Positions 12,051-24,281 of a DNA stretch of 64,000 nucleotides are shown here, piece after piece. Under the pieces are notes generated by a model that searched no databases, was not told the DNA's origin, and saw only the letters and a program-made list of their open reading frames with translations. The DNA lies in contig CP036434.1 in the NCBI GenBank assembly GCA_007751475.1, positions 2,914,001-2,978,000 of the forward strand. Direction: 5' to 3'. Every line of letters begins with the position of its first letter. Within the stretch, counting starts at the first letter, position 1. This DNA is from Saltatorellus ferox. Its GTDB lineage: Bacteria > Planctomycetota > UBA1135 > GCA-002686595. The translations under genes were made by a program, and so were the position numbers.

Positions 12051-13259
12051 CTATGCAAGTAGGCGCCCGTTCAGCCGGTCGAGGATATGGCGCGCGATCG
12101 CGAAGGAGGCGGTGGCGGCTGGCGAGGGGGCGTTGAGCACGTGGAGGATGGGGCCCTGGGACTCGAGCGCGAAGTCATCGAGTAGAGCGCCGTCTCGCGT
12201 CAGCGCTTGGGCGCGGACGCCTGCCGGGATGCGGATCAGGTGCTCCTGCCGGATCTCCGGCACGAGCCGCTGGAGGGCTTTCACGAAGGCGGCGCGGGAG
12301 AGGGAGCGGCGGGTCTCGCCGAGTCCGGTCTTCCAGTGACGCGCGAAGAGGCGCCAGGTACCGGGCCATGAAAAGGCGCTGGCGAGGTCGCGGGCGGAGA
12401 TGTCGCCCCAGGTATAGCCTTCGCGCGCGAGAGCGAAGACGGCGTTGGGGCCGCACTCGATGCCTCCGTGGACCATGCGCGTGAAATGCACGCCCAGGAA
12501 GGGGAAGCGGGGGGCGGGGACCGGGTAGATGAGGTTCCGAACCAGGTGTTCGGCGTCCGGAACGAGGCGGAAGTACTCACCGCGGAACGGGACGATGCGG
12601 GCGGTGGGGGAGGCGCCGGAGCGACGGGCGAGGCGGTCGCAGTGGAGGCCCGCGCAATTCACGGCGTGGGTGCCTTCCAGATTCGAGCCGTCTGCGAGGT
12701 GAGCTTTCACGCTCTTCCCATCGGGCATGGGCTCGAAGGCCGAGACCTCGACGCCGGTGCGGACGGTACCGCGGCCGGTGGCTTCGATCAGCCGCTGGAG
12801 GGTCTTGCAGACACCGAGGTAGTCGACGATGCCTGTTTCCGGGACGTGGAGGGCGGCGATACCCGCCACGTGGGGTTCGAGCGAGCGGAGTTCCTCGAGG
12901 TCGATTCGCCGTGATTCGACGCCGTTAGCGGTCGCGCGCTGCTCGAGAGTGGCGAGTCGGGGTAGCTCGGACTCGTCCGTGGCGACGACCACCTTGCCGC
13001 AGCGGTCCATGGCGACGCGGTGGTCCTGGCAGAAAGCCTCCAGCAGTCCCTTCCCGGAGCGGCAGGTCTCTGCCTTCATGGAGCCAGGCTGGTAGTAGAG
13101 ACCGCTGTGGATGACACCCGAGTTGCGCCCCGTCTGGTGCGTGGCCACGCTGGATTCCTTCTCCAGAACGACCACCGAGGTCCCGGAATCGCGTTGCAGG
13201 GCCTCCCAGGCGGCTGTCAGGCCGAGTATGCCGCCGCCGGCGATCAGGATTCGGGACAT
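12051..13259 (-). CDS. lhgO: L-2-hydroxyglutarate oxidase-like FAD-dependent oxidoreductase
   Basis: The 402-residue product opens with the dinucleotide fold RILIAGGGILGLTAAWEAL. It then shows HQTGRNSGVIHSGLYYQPGS, the hallmark of the LhgO/L2HGDH branch of the DAO superfamily. GIVDYLGVCKTL and the C-terminal GPILHVLNAPSPAATAS fit FAD binding and closure of the site. The expected reaction is oxidation of L-2-hydroxyglutarate to 2-oxoglutarate, passing electrons to the membrane quinone pool. I chose ATG 13259; the longer frame upstream is Pro/Arg-rich without family similarity. The gene is transcribed away from the rRNA operon and converges with the L,D-transpeptidase gene. Confidence 0.88.
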   Translation of the reverse strand: MSRILIAGGGILGLTAAWEALQRDSGTSVVVLEKESSVATHQTGRNSGVIHSGLYYQPGSMKAETCRSGKGLLEAFCQDHRVAMDRCGKVVVATDESELPRLATLEQRATANGVESRRIDLEELRSLEPHVAGIAALHVPETGIVDYLGVCKTLQRLIEATGRGTVRTGVEVSAFEPMPDGKSVKAHLADGSNLEGTHAVNCAGLHCDRLARRSGASPTARIVPFRGEYFRLVPDAEHLVRNLIYPVPAPRFPFLGVHFTRMVHGGIECGPNAVFALAREGYTWGDISARDLASAFSWPGTWRLFARHWKTGLGETRRSLSRAAFVKALQRLVPEIRQEHLIRIPAGVRAQALTRDGALLDDFALESQGPILHVLNAPSPAATASFAIARHILDRLNGRLLA

Positions 13260-13466
13260 CGAGGAGTGGGGGAGGGGAACGCTGGGTGGTCTGGGAGGAA
13301 GAGAATCGGGCTTCTGGGGTCTTCTTCGGTGCTCCAGGGACGCCAAATGCGACCCCGAACGGGGAAACTCACGACCGGGCTGAGTTTCAGCGGGCACCTA
13401 ACCTTCTGCTAATGGAGCCTTTACGCTCACGGGCATCAAAATGGGGCGGAAAACGATTCAGGCGGG

Positions 13467-13494
13467 TTGACGGGGGGAGCGCCATCCCTATGAT
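13467..13494 (+). promoter_or_regulatory. Sigma-70-type rRNA promoter
   Basis: TTGACG (13467-13472) and TATGAT (13489-13494) are separated by 16 bp, each one mismatch from consensus. This is the best promoter match noticed in the window and is placed to drive the 16S-23S-5S operon about 420 nt downstream. Confidence 0.75.
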
Positions 13495-13757
13495 TCCCCC
13501 CACGAAGACGCGCCCAGCGCTGCTTCGCACACCGCACCGCGCGCAGCACGGCGCCCACCGGAGACCCCAGCAGTCATGCTGAGGTCCCCCAGAGGGAGAC
13601 CGGCCGTGAGCGAGCTGAACTCGTTTAGCTCTCTCGGTACCGCGCAGTTCCGTTCAGCACCACTGGATCGCTGCTCGGGAGGAGTTGTCCCTCACAGGAT
13701 AATTTCGTGTTTGTGTCCCCCGCGCAGCGAGCTGCGTACGGACACAGGTGTCGACCA

Positions 13758-13770
13758 GTTCTTTGAAAAC
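13758..13770 (+). promoter_or_regulatory. boxA-like antitermination signal
   Basis: AGTTCTTTGAAAAC in the rRNA leader resembles the boxA sequence bound by NusB/S10 in rRNA antitermination. Confidence 0.6.
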
Positions 13771-13912
13771 AGAGTGACTCTTGAATTTGAGTGCGAGCGT
13801 GTCTGCGCTTCGTATCGGTCAATACCTCTCCTGCTGTGACCATCGTGTCGGGGCGGGGGAAAGGGTTGGCGGGTCAGCGCGGACTCAACAAAAAACAAAA
13901 GCCAAATCAACT

Positions 13913-15675
<1,763 letters not shown>

Positions 15676-15752
15676 GGGCCTGTAGCTCAGTTGGTTAGAG
15701 CGTTCGCCTGATAAGCGAGAGGTCAGAGGTTCGAATCCTCTCAGGCCCACCA
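15676..15752 (+). tRNA. ileT: tRNA-Ile (GAT)
   Basis: Full cloverleaf: acceptor GGGCCTG pairs with CAGGCCC, and CCA is encoded at 15750-15752. The anticodon GAT is at 15710-15712 and the T-loop is GGTTCGAATCC. Its position in the 16S-23S spacer is the classic one. Confidence 0.96.
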
Positions 15753-15809
15753 CTCTATCCGCTGGCTTCCAAGCCCGACGACTTCCGGTTGAAAGACCGG
15801 GCATCCGAT

Positions 15810-15885
15810 GGGGGCTTAGCTCAGTTGGTAGAGCATCTGCTTTGCAAGCAGAGGGTCAACGGTTCAAGTCCGTTAGCCTCCACCA
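15810..15885 (+). tRNA. alaT: tRNA-Ala (TGC)
   Basis: Acceptor GGGGGCT pairs with AGCCTCC (one G-U pair), and CCA is encoded at 15883-15885. The anticodon TGC is at 15843-15845 in the loop TTTGCAA. The T-loop is GGTTCAAGTCC. It lies second in the 16S-23S spacer, before about 190 nt of spacer to 23S. Confidence 0.96.
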
Positions 15886-16078
15886 CTTACACCGCACTCG
15901 CGGCCATCCGAAAGGTCAGGCCGCTCGAGTGGGTGAGTGGGACAGAGTCACACTGAATAGAAAACGTACAGCGTGCGGTACTCACCGACGTCCTACGGGA
16001 TGTCACCGGGTGACCGTGCAGCTCTTTTAAAACAAGGTGAATCGAGAGAACGTGGCGAACACAATTTCAAAGAAGCGT

Positions 16079-19050
<2,972 letters not shown>

Positions 19051-19171
19051 ACTTTCTCTCTTGTCGTCTGTCCCCTGAGCCCTTGTGGTTCGTGAACAGG
19101 CGGTGTGAGAGGAAGTTGCAACTAAGAAAGTGCAACAAGCCATGTTCAATCGATTCACCTTTCTATCACCG

Positions 19172-19202
19172 GGCTGGCCCGGAGCGTGAGCTCTGGCCAG
19201 CC
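19172..19202 (+). other. 23S-5S spacer hairpin
   Basis: GGCTGGCC (19172-19179) pairs perfectly with GGCCAGCC (19195-19202), extended by GAGC/GCTC around a GTGA loop. This is a probable processing stem of the rRNA transcript. Confidence 0.6.
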
Positions 19203-19210
19203 TGGTACAA

Positions 19211-19323
19211 AACTCCCGGTGACTATAGGTTCCTGGCCATACCCGTTCCCATTCCGAACACGGTCGTCAAGCAGGCTCCGCCGATGATAGTGCTTATGCG
19301 CGAAAGTAGGTTATTGCCGGGTT
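19211..19323 (+). rRNA. rrf: 5S ribosomal RNA
   Basis: About 113 nt, with CATACCCGTTCCCATTCCG and AACACGGTCGTCAAGC typical of 5S loops B and C, then GCCGATGATAGTGCTTATGC and CGAAAGTAGG. The ends TCCCGG and CCGGGT form helix I. The exact ends are estimated from that pairing. Confidence 0.9.
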
Positions 19324-19329
19324 CTTCCA

Positions 19330-19373
19330 AACACGCCCTGGTCGGACATTTTCCTGCCGGGGCGTGTTCTTTT
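19330..19373 (+). terminator. rRNA operon terminator
   Basis: AACACGCCC (19330-19338) pairs with GGGCGTGTT (19360-19368), followed by CTTTTG. It lies a few nt after 5S and ends the rRNA operon. Confidence 0.85.
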
Positions 19374-19516
19374 GTCTCTGGAGGAATGGCTGTCTCCGGA
19401 GGCATGGCCCGGGACGGTCCTGCGGAAATAGGACCTCCTTCTCCCGCCCTGCCCGCGCTGGTGAGGTATCTTTTGTGGCCGCAGCCCTCCGCAAACCGCC
19501 CATCAACCCCGTCCCC

Positions 19517-20206
19517 ATGACGCCTGACGCCACGACTACCGACGCCTCCACGGCTGCTTCTTCTCCGCAGAGGCGCACGGAGTGCCCCCAGTGCGGCTCC
19601 AAGCTCCCGGACATTCCGGTTTCGCTGTGCCCTTACTGTGCCAGCCCGCTGGAGACAGCCGCAGACCGCAAAAAGCTCGAGAGTATCAACGCGAGTCGGA
19701 TCGGCCGAGTGCGCGAGCACGCGACGTTTGCCGAGGCCGAGGCCTGGGATCCGCCGGAGAGTCAGGACTGGCACCAGGGGGCACGAAGAGTCTGGTGGAT
19801 GCTGCCACTCATTCTTCTGGCCGCAGCCTTCATGGTTTTGATCGTTCTGCCGCCCCTCGGTCGGGGATTCGACGGCGGCGGGGTCTTTGCGACGGTGATC
19901 GCCGCGGTCATGGCGGGCTACGGGTTATTCCTCGGTGCGACCGGTAAGGCGATGCAGGCGGAAGCCGTGGCGCGCCCGTTGATGAAGCGCCCGGGGCTGA
20001 TCGTCGATCGCCGTAGTGACACCCGTATCCGCGGCTGGAACGGTGACACGATCTACTACTTCAAGATCGAGTTCGAGGATGGGGTGGTCGGTGAGTTCCG
20101 GTTCCCTGGGCTGGGTGCCAAGGAAGATCCCTACGCGACCAATCTTCCGGGCGTCGCCTACACCCGCGGGACCGAGCTGCTCCACTTCCGCCACGTTCGA
20201 GTCTGA
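19517..20206 (+). CDS. Zinc-ribbon, two-helix membrane protein of unknown function
   Basis: Product of 229 residues. The N-terminal part has a zinc ribbon, CPQCGS...CPYCASP (residues ~23-43). Two hydrophobic segments follow: WWMLPLILLAAAFMVLIVL at ~95-115 and GGVFATVIAAVMAGYGLFLG at ~122-142. The C-terminal ~75 residues are a small beta-rich domain (RIRGWNGDTIYYFKIEFEDG) resembling DUF3592-type cytosolic domains of membrane proteins. ATG 19517 is the first good start after the rRNA terminator. No function can be assigned. Confidence 0.75.
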   Translation: MTPDATTTDASTAASSPQRRTECPQCGSKLPDIPVSLCPYCASPLETAADRKKLESINASRIGRVREHATFAEAEAWDPPESQDWHQGARRVWWMLPLILLAAAFMVLIVLPPLGRGFDGGGVFATVIAAVMAGYGLFLGATGKAMQAEAVARPLMKRPGLIVDRRSDTRIRGWNGDTIYYFKIEFEDGVVGEFRFPGLGAKEDPYATNLPGVAYTRGTELLHFRHVRV

Positions 20207-20251
20207 GAGCCATTCTTGCTCTGGCTCTCGGGAATGACCACAGAGTCGACC

Positions 20252-20335
20252 TCAGGGCCTTCTTCAGGGCCTTCTTCAGGGCCTTCTTCAGGGCCTATTT
20301 CAGGGCCTATTTCAGGGCCTATTTCAGGGCTGAAA
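20252..20335 (+). repeat. 12-bp tandem repeat
   Basis: Six 12-bp units plus a partial: three of TCAGGGCCTTCT then three of TCAGGGCCTATT. In one plus frame it would read Ser-Gly-Pro-Ser/Ile, but there is no supporting gene. The minus-strand pseudopilin gene stops inside the last unit (stop at 20324-20326). Confidence 0.9.
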
Positions 20336-20923
20336 GAGGAGGCAGGTCAGGCGCCGTTCGGCTGCCTGGTACTCGACTCTTCCCGCGTCCATCCAGCCAC
20401 CGGCGACTCCATTGTCGAAGGCGCGATCCACCCTTTCTGCCACGTCTTCCTCGACGTCCCAGAAGGTCATGATGGAGCCGTTGGTTCCGGTCACGTCGGC
20501 CGTTCCGTCACCGTCCAGGTCGATCCCGTTGTTGTTCGTGTAACCCGGGACGACGTAGTTGAAGACGTGGACGGATCCACCCGTCGGGTTCCAGGATCGG
20601 CGAATGGGGTCGGAAATGTAGGGTCCGTTCCAGCCCGTCACGCCTGGATCGGTGGAGAGCCGGTGGTAGGTGGATCCCTGCCAGCCGCTGTATTCGATCG
20701 GGAGCTGCCCCGTGTCCTGGTGATAGAGCATCACTGGCGACATCAGGTTCTCGATCGTTGCGATGATCTTGGTCGACCTCGCCTTGTCCGTCACGCCGGT
20801 CGCTCTGAGGGAAACCACACCGACCAAGATCGCCATGATCGTCATCGTGATGACGAGCTCGACCAGTGAAAAGCCGGCGCGTCGAAGCGTAGCCTTCGGG
20901 CTGGTGTGGCCTAGAGTAAGCAT
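20324..20923 (-). CDS. Type II secretion/type IV pilin-like pseudopilin
   Basis: Product of 199 residues with a class III prepilin signal: short basic leader, cleavage between Gly and Phe in AGFSLVELVITMTIMAILVG, and glutamate at position +5. The hydrophobic N-terminal helix continues into a GspG-like globular part with the major-pseudopilin pattern (YHQDTGQLP...WNGPYISDP). DLDGDGTADVTG looks like a calcium loop. Such proteins form the pseudopilus of type II secretion or related filaments. It is isolated from other secretion genes in this window. ATG 20923 is chosen because longer frames enter the divergent gene's upstream region. The stop lies inside a 12-bp repeat, so the last few residues may be variable. 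Confidence 0.85.
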   Translation of the reverse strand: MLTLGHTSPKATLRRAGFSLVELVITMTIMAILVGVVSLRATGVTDKARSTKIIATIENLMSPVMLYHQDTGQLPIEYSGWQGSTYHRLSTDPGVTGWNGPYISDPIRRSWNPTGGSVHVFNYVVPGYTNNNGIDLDGDGTADVTGTNGSIMTFWDVEEDVAERVDRAFDNGVAGGWMDAGRVEYQAAERRLTCLLFQP

Positions 20924-21134
20924 GATGGAATGTCTGGACTGGGAGGGGGGGCGATCGGCGGAGAACACGAGTGCTTCCTCCCGAATCGTCGGCAGAACAA
21001 CCTCCCGATCTGGAGCAGGGAAGGCCGTTCTTGCGCCGCAGCTGACACCCCTGTCTACAAGGGAGACAGGTTCAGGCCTGACGCGCCGCGGTACCAGTCG
21101 GCCGTCAGAGTCTCGACGTCCGGCTGCCGGCTGG

Positions 21135-22817
21135 TTGGGAAGGTGCCTGACGCTCTCCTGGATCCTCATTGGCGGGTTCATGTCGGCTCCGGCCCTTCAG
21201 GCGCGAACAATTTTCGCGGTGTCCGTTTCCCAGGGGCTCGAGCATCGACTGGGATCGATCGAATCCTCGATCGATCTCTGGGGCCGCGTGCCTGCGGGCT
21301 GGAATGGGCTGACGACTCCAGGCGTGGACCGATTCATGGAGAGCCTGGAGGTCGTCTGTGATCCCTCCCGGAGCGAGGCCACCCGACAGACGGTGCTGCG
21401 TGGGCGAGAGTTTGCGCTTCGCGCGGCTGCGCTCATGGAAGAAGGCATGGAGAGCGAGGGCCTCCAGGCCGTCAGTGCTCGTTCCGAGGCGCTCCTCGAG
21501 AGGGCGCTGGCCAAGGACGAATCGGTCGTCGACTGGGGGCTCATGGAAATCGTTGCCTGGGATTCCTCACAGAACGAATCTCGGCGCCCGGGCTCGGACT
21601 GGCGACCGACGACTCGGGAGCGTCGCCTCATGCTGGAGCTCCTGGCCGGGCAGAAAGTGGAGAAGCTACGGGGACCCCTCCTTGCGATCGCGCGCCGCGA
21701 CGCCGATCCGCTGCGAGAAGCAGCACTCGGCCACCTGGCCCGCTGGGCGACCGATTTCGAACCGGACGAGGTCGTCGATCTCTTCCTCGTGAAGTTACTC
21801 GGCCGGTCCTCCGACTACCGTCACGGTCCACAGCCGATGAACGTGATCCTGGAGAGGATCGACTCTTCGGACGTCCCGCTCGGAGTGCGCGCTCAGGAAG
21901 CGCTACGGTCGCGCATCGCGCAGCTCCTCATCTCTCCTGATTGGCGCAACGCGGCCATCGGTTTGCGACTCTCGGCCGGTCTCGACGTCTCGAACCGGGT
22001 TCCCATGCTTCTCGACGGTCTCAACGTCTGGAACCAGCGGCACCTGTCGAAGCGCCCGTTCACGAGCATGGTGAGAATCCGCGGCGACCTGGTTCGTGCG
22101 CTCCGTGGAATCAGCGATCTGAAGCATGGACCCCAGCCCGGTCCCTGGATCGACTGGTGGGTCGAGGTCCGACAGGGCAAGCGCCCCATGCCAGGAACGG
22201 CCGAGTTCGAGGAGGAGCGCTCCGCTCGCAGGGCGGAGCCCAGGTCCAGCGCGGGGTTCTTCGGTCTCAAACCCACGACGGATCGCGTGACGTTCATCAT
22301 CGACCACTCGGGCAGCATGGACAACACGTGGGGCACGACGGACAGGACCAGGTACGAACAGGCGATCGATCAGATGCTCAGGTTTCTGCAGGGCTCCGAG
22401 CCAGGGACGGAGTTCAACGTCATCCTTTTCGACGATGTGCCCCTTCGTTCCTCGCTGGGCCTCGTGGAAGCCACACCCGAGAATCTGGAGCGAGCTCGGA
22501 AGTCCCTTCTGGACCGCTCTCCCGGTGGCAGCACGCACCTGCGGCCCGCGATAGAGCTCGCTCTGGGTCTGGGGCCAGATGGTCTTCCGGTGCCGCTCGA
22601 AGAAGGATCCGATGGGGGCTCGCTCGCCGACACCATCGTGGTCCTCTGTGACGGAGCCACGGCGGAGGGCGCCCGCTGGGTGGAGCCCGTGTTGAAGCGC
22701 GCGCTGCCTCTCTATCCCGTTGTCTTCCACACGGTGCATCTCGGCCCGTCCGACGACGGTGCGTTGAGCGCTCTGGCGAGGATATCGGGCGGCGAGTTCA
22801 TGCGCGTGGGGAGCTGA
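21135..22817 (+). CDS. Secreted von Willebrand factor A domain protein
   Basis: Starting at TTG 21135 gives a signal peptide (CLTLSWILIGGF... with likely cleavage after PALQA) and 560 residues. ATG 21180 is an alternative, and the open frame extends further upstream but overlaps the divergent pseudopilin. Residues ~20-380 are helical and HEAT-like in texture. The last ~180 residues are a VWA domain with an intact metal site: FIIDHSGSMD, the threonine in GGSTHLRPAI, and the aspartate in VVLCDGAT. VWA domains mediate protein-protein contacts, here in the periplasm or outside. It is divergent from the pseudopilin gene. No partner is visible. Confidence 0.8.
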   Translation: MGRCLTLSWILIGGFMSAPALQARTIFAVSVSQGLEHRLGSIESSIDLWGRVPAGWNGLTTPGVDRFMESLEVVCDPSRSEATRQTVLRGREFALRAAALMEEGMESEGLQAVSARSEALLERALAKDESVVDWGLMEIVAWDSSQNESRRPGSDWRPTTRERRLMLELLAGQKVEKLRGPLLAIARRDADPLREAALGHLARWATDFEPDEVVDLFLVKLLGRSSDYRHGPQPMNVILERIDSSDVPLGVRAQEALRSRIAQLLISPDWRNAAIGLRLSAGLDVSNRVPMLLDGLNVWNQRHLSKRPFTSMVRIRGDLVRALRGISDLKHGPQPGPWIDWWVEVRQGKRPMPGTAEFEEERSARRAEPRSSAGFFGLKPTTDRVTFIIDHSGSMDNTWGTTDRTRYEQAIDQMLRFLQGSEPGTEFNVILFDDVPLRSSLGLVEATPENLERARKSLLDRSPGGSTHLRPAIELALGLGPDGLPVPLEEGSDGGSLADTIVVLCDGATAEGARWVEPVLKRALPLYPVVFHTVHLGPSDDGALSALARISGGEFMRVGS

Positions 22818-22868
22818 ATCCAGAGCGTCTGGACATCGTCCGAACGCGTCAGCGTTCTCGGGTGATAC

Positions 22869-23843
22869 TCATCGCGTCAGCGCGAAGGCCCAGGCACCGA
22901 CGATCAGGATCACAGCCGCCGTACCCATGGACCATTGGGCTGCACGGCCCGTTCGTTCCGGCAGCCGGATCAGGCCCACGATGGCACCCAGAGCGGCGCC
23001 ACACACGAACCCCGTGGCGTGGGCCATGACGTCGACCCGACCGGTTCCGTCGCCCACGCCGAGCCAGCCAAAGAGGACTGCGCCGCCGAAGAGCGGGGCG
23101 ACTCTTCGCACCCATGGTGCGCGCGACTGCCCGCGCCGCGACCACTCAGCCGCCGTGAGCAGTCCGAGCGTTCCGAAGATCGCGGTCGACGCACCCACGG
23201 CCAGGTGTTCCGGTCTCACCAGATAGGACTCGACCCAGTTGCCCAACGCTCCTGCGAGAACCGTTCCGAGCCACGCGGTTCCGGTGCCGAGAGCCTGGGC
23301 CGCCAGCACTCCGAACATCGATCCGAAGATGACGTTGCTGACGAGGTGCTGCAGGTCGACGTGGAGAGTGAGCGCCGTCAGCGTCCTCCAGATCTCGCCA
23401 TCGACGACGCCGCCCGCGTGCATGCGACCGACCGACCACCAGTCGTGGCCGAATCCACCCCGCTGCCCGATCGGGTAGAGGAGGCCCACAAGGATGACGA
23501 AGGCGATCGCTCCCTGAACGGAGCCCGCGTGCACCGTCGGGACCGCAGGCCTCGGCGGCGGCCAGGCGTCGTTGTCCACGTCGTAGTCGTGGAGTTCCGC
23601 GCGCGCGCGATCTCCGTCGAGCGCCGAGACGAGGATCCTGGCTCCATTCGAGCCGACCTCCACGGCGTGTTCGATTCCCATGGCCTGGAGAACGAGCGCA
23701 CCCTCCCCGACGCTCTTTCGCGAGCGGCCGCGCAGGACCTCTTCATGCCCGAATGGAACGGGAGCGAACCCATCTCCACGCGGTCCTGCTCCACCGTACT
23801 GAGGGCCCCGCGATCTCATGTTCTCGAGGGGGGGCTCATTCAT
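22869..23843 (-). CDS. Rhomboid-family intramembrane serine protease with N-terminal cytosolic domain
   Basis: Product of 324 residues. Residues ~40-85 form a small alpha/beta domain (SVGEGALVLQAMGIEHAVEV...GARILVSALDGDRARAEL). It has the same beta-alpha-beta-beta-alpha layout as the interrupted small gene just upstream. From ~105 on there are six or seven hydrophobic segments. Rhomboid landmarks are HLVSNVIFGS, the serine in VGASTAIFGTLG, and the second catalytic residue in MAHATGFVCG. The usual GxSG is GxST here. It is last in a minus-strand run yciB - TGA-containing gene - rhomboid, with 27 nt between the latter two. Confidence 0.87.
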   Translation of the reverse strand: MNEPPLENMRSRGPQYGGAGPRGDGFAPVPFGHEEVLRGRSRKSVGEGALVLQAMGIEHAVEVGSNGARILVSALDGDRARAELHDYDVDNDAWPPPRPAVPTVHAGSVQGAIAFVILVGLLYPIGQRGGFGHDWWSVGRMHAGGVVDGEIWRTLTALTLHVDLQHLVSNVIFGSMFGVLAAQALGTGTAWLGTVLAGALGNWVESYLVRPEHLAVGASTAIFGTLGLLTAAEWSRRGQSRAPWVRRVAPLFGGAVLFGWLGVGDGTGRVDVMAHATGFVCGAALGAIVGLIRLPERTGRAAQWSMGTAAVILIVGAWAFALTR

Positions 23844-23870
23844 CGCGATGGTGTTGGCAGGCGGGGTGGG

Positions 23871-24272
23871 TCAGGCGAAGCGTAGCCCGCAATCGGGACA
23901 GCGCATGTTCCCCTGGGGGATCGCACTGCCGCAAGCAGGGCACGCGGACTCGTCCGCGTCGAGGTCGATGACATGGTCAGCGGCCTTGAGCGCAGCTCCG
24001 TCCGGGTCGAGCCTGGCAAGCTCTTCGCGGGCCGCCTCCTTTAGCACACCAGAGGCTTTTTCAACATCAGGCTTCGCGACCGCGAGCCAAAGTTGCGCGC
24101 CTCAGCCGTTCGTGTCGACGCCCGGGGGGCAGATGACGGCGGCTGTGACTCCTTTCGAGGCGAGGCGCTTGCGATGGCCCTCCACCGTCTGGAACCCGCC
24201 CTGGGCAATGACGTGGGTCATTCCCTTCCCGTCGGATAATTCGGTGGAGAGTCCTTCGTTCTGGTCGTTCAT
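23871..24272 (-). CDS. Candidate selenoprotein: DUF2007-like domain plus zinc ribbon, in-frame TGA at codon 57
   Basis: From ATG 24272 the frame reads 56 codons, meets TGA (24104-24102), then continues for 76 sense codons to TGA 23873-23871, giving 133 residues if the first TGA is read through. Before it: MTHVIAQGGFQTVEGHRKRL, then ASKGVTAAVICPPGVDTNG. After it: GAQLWLAVAKPDVEKASGVL, then helix, acidic linker and a zinc ribbon CPACGS...CPDCGLRF. Both sides together make one beta-alpha-beta-beta-alpha domain of the DUF2007 type, so the TGA sits inside a fold rather than at an end. A SECIS-like hairpin begins right after it. The gene lies 10 nt from yciB and 27 nt from the rhomboid gene. I infer selenocysteine at 57, with Cys48 as a possible partner. 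A nonsense mutation is the alternative. Confidence 0.7.
24054..24101 (-). promoter_or_regulatory. SECIS-like hairpin downstream of the in-frame TGA
   Basis: On the minus strand, 13 nt after the TGA, GGCUCGC pairs with GCGAAGCC with one bulged A, closing a GGUC apical loop (24081-24078). A lower stem CAAC (24095-24092) with GUUG (24065-24062) extends it, and GGC next to the stop can pair with GCC at 24056-24054. The loop is 20 nt from the TGA. The GGUC loop matches that known for the E. coli fdhF SECIS recognised by SelB. Confidence 0.6.
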
Positions 24273-24281
24273 GGCTCGAAA

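Larger units (their letters stand above)
13260..13912 (+). other. Promoter and leader region of the rRNA operon
   Basis: These 653 bases hold no convincing gene. The left end is the upstream region of the minus-strand lhgO-like gene. The right part is the rRNA leader with a promoter (13467-13494), a boxA-like sequence (13758-13770) and AGAGTGACTCT near 13771. That last stretch is complementary to AGAGTCACTCT in the 16S-tRNA spacer (~15571), as expected for an RNase III processing stem. Confidence 0.75.

Noticed and set aside
20922..21134. Earlier ATG (20922) as start of the VWA protein
   Set aside because: It would overlap the divergent pseudopilin start and adds sequence without signal-peptide character before a good signal peptide.
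24102..24104. TGA at codon 57 as a simple nonsense mutation or sequencing error
   Set aside because: Not fully excluded, but the intact downstream frame, fold continuity across the stop, operon spacing and SECIS-like hairpin favour recoding.
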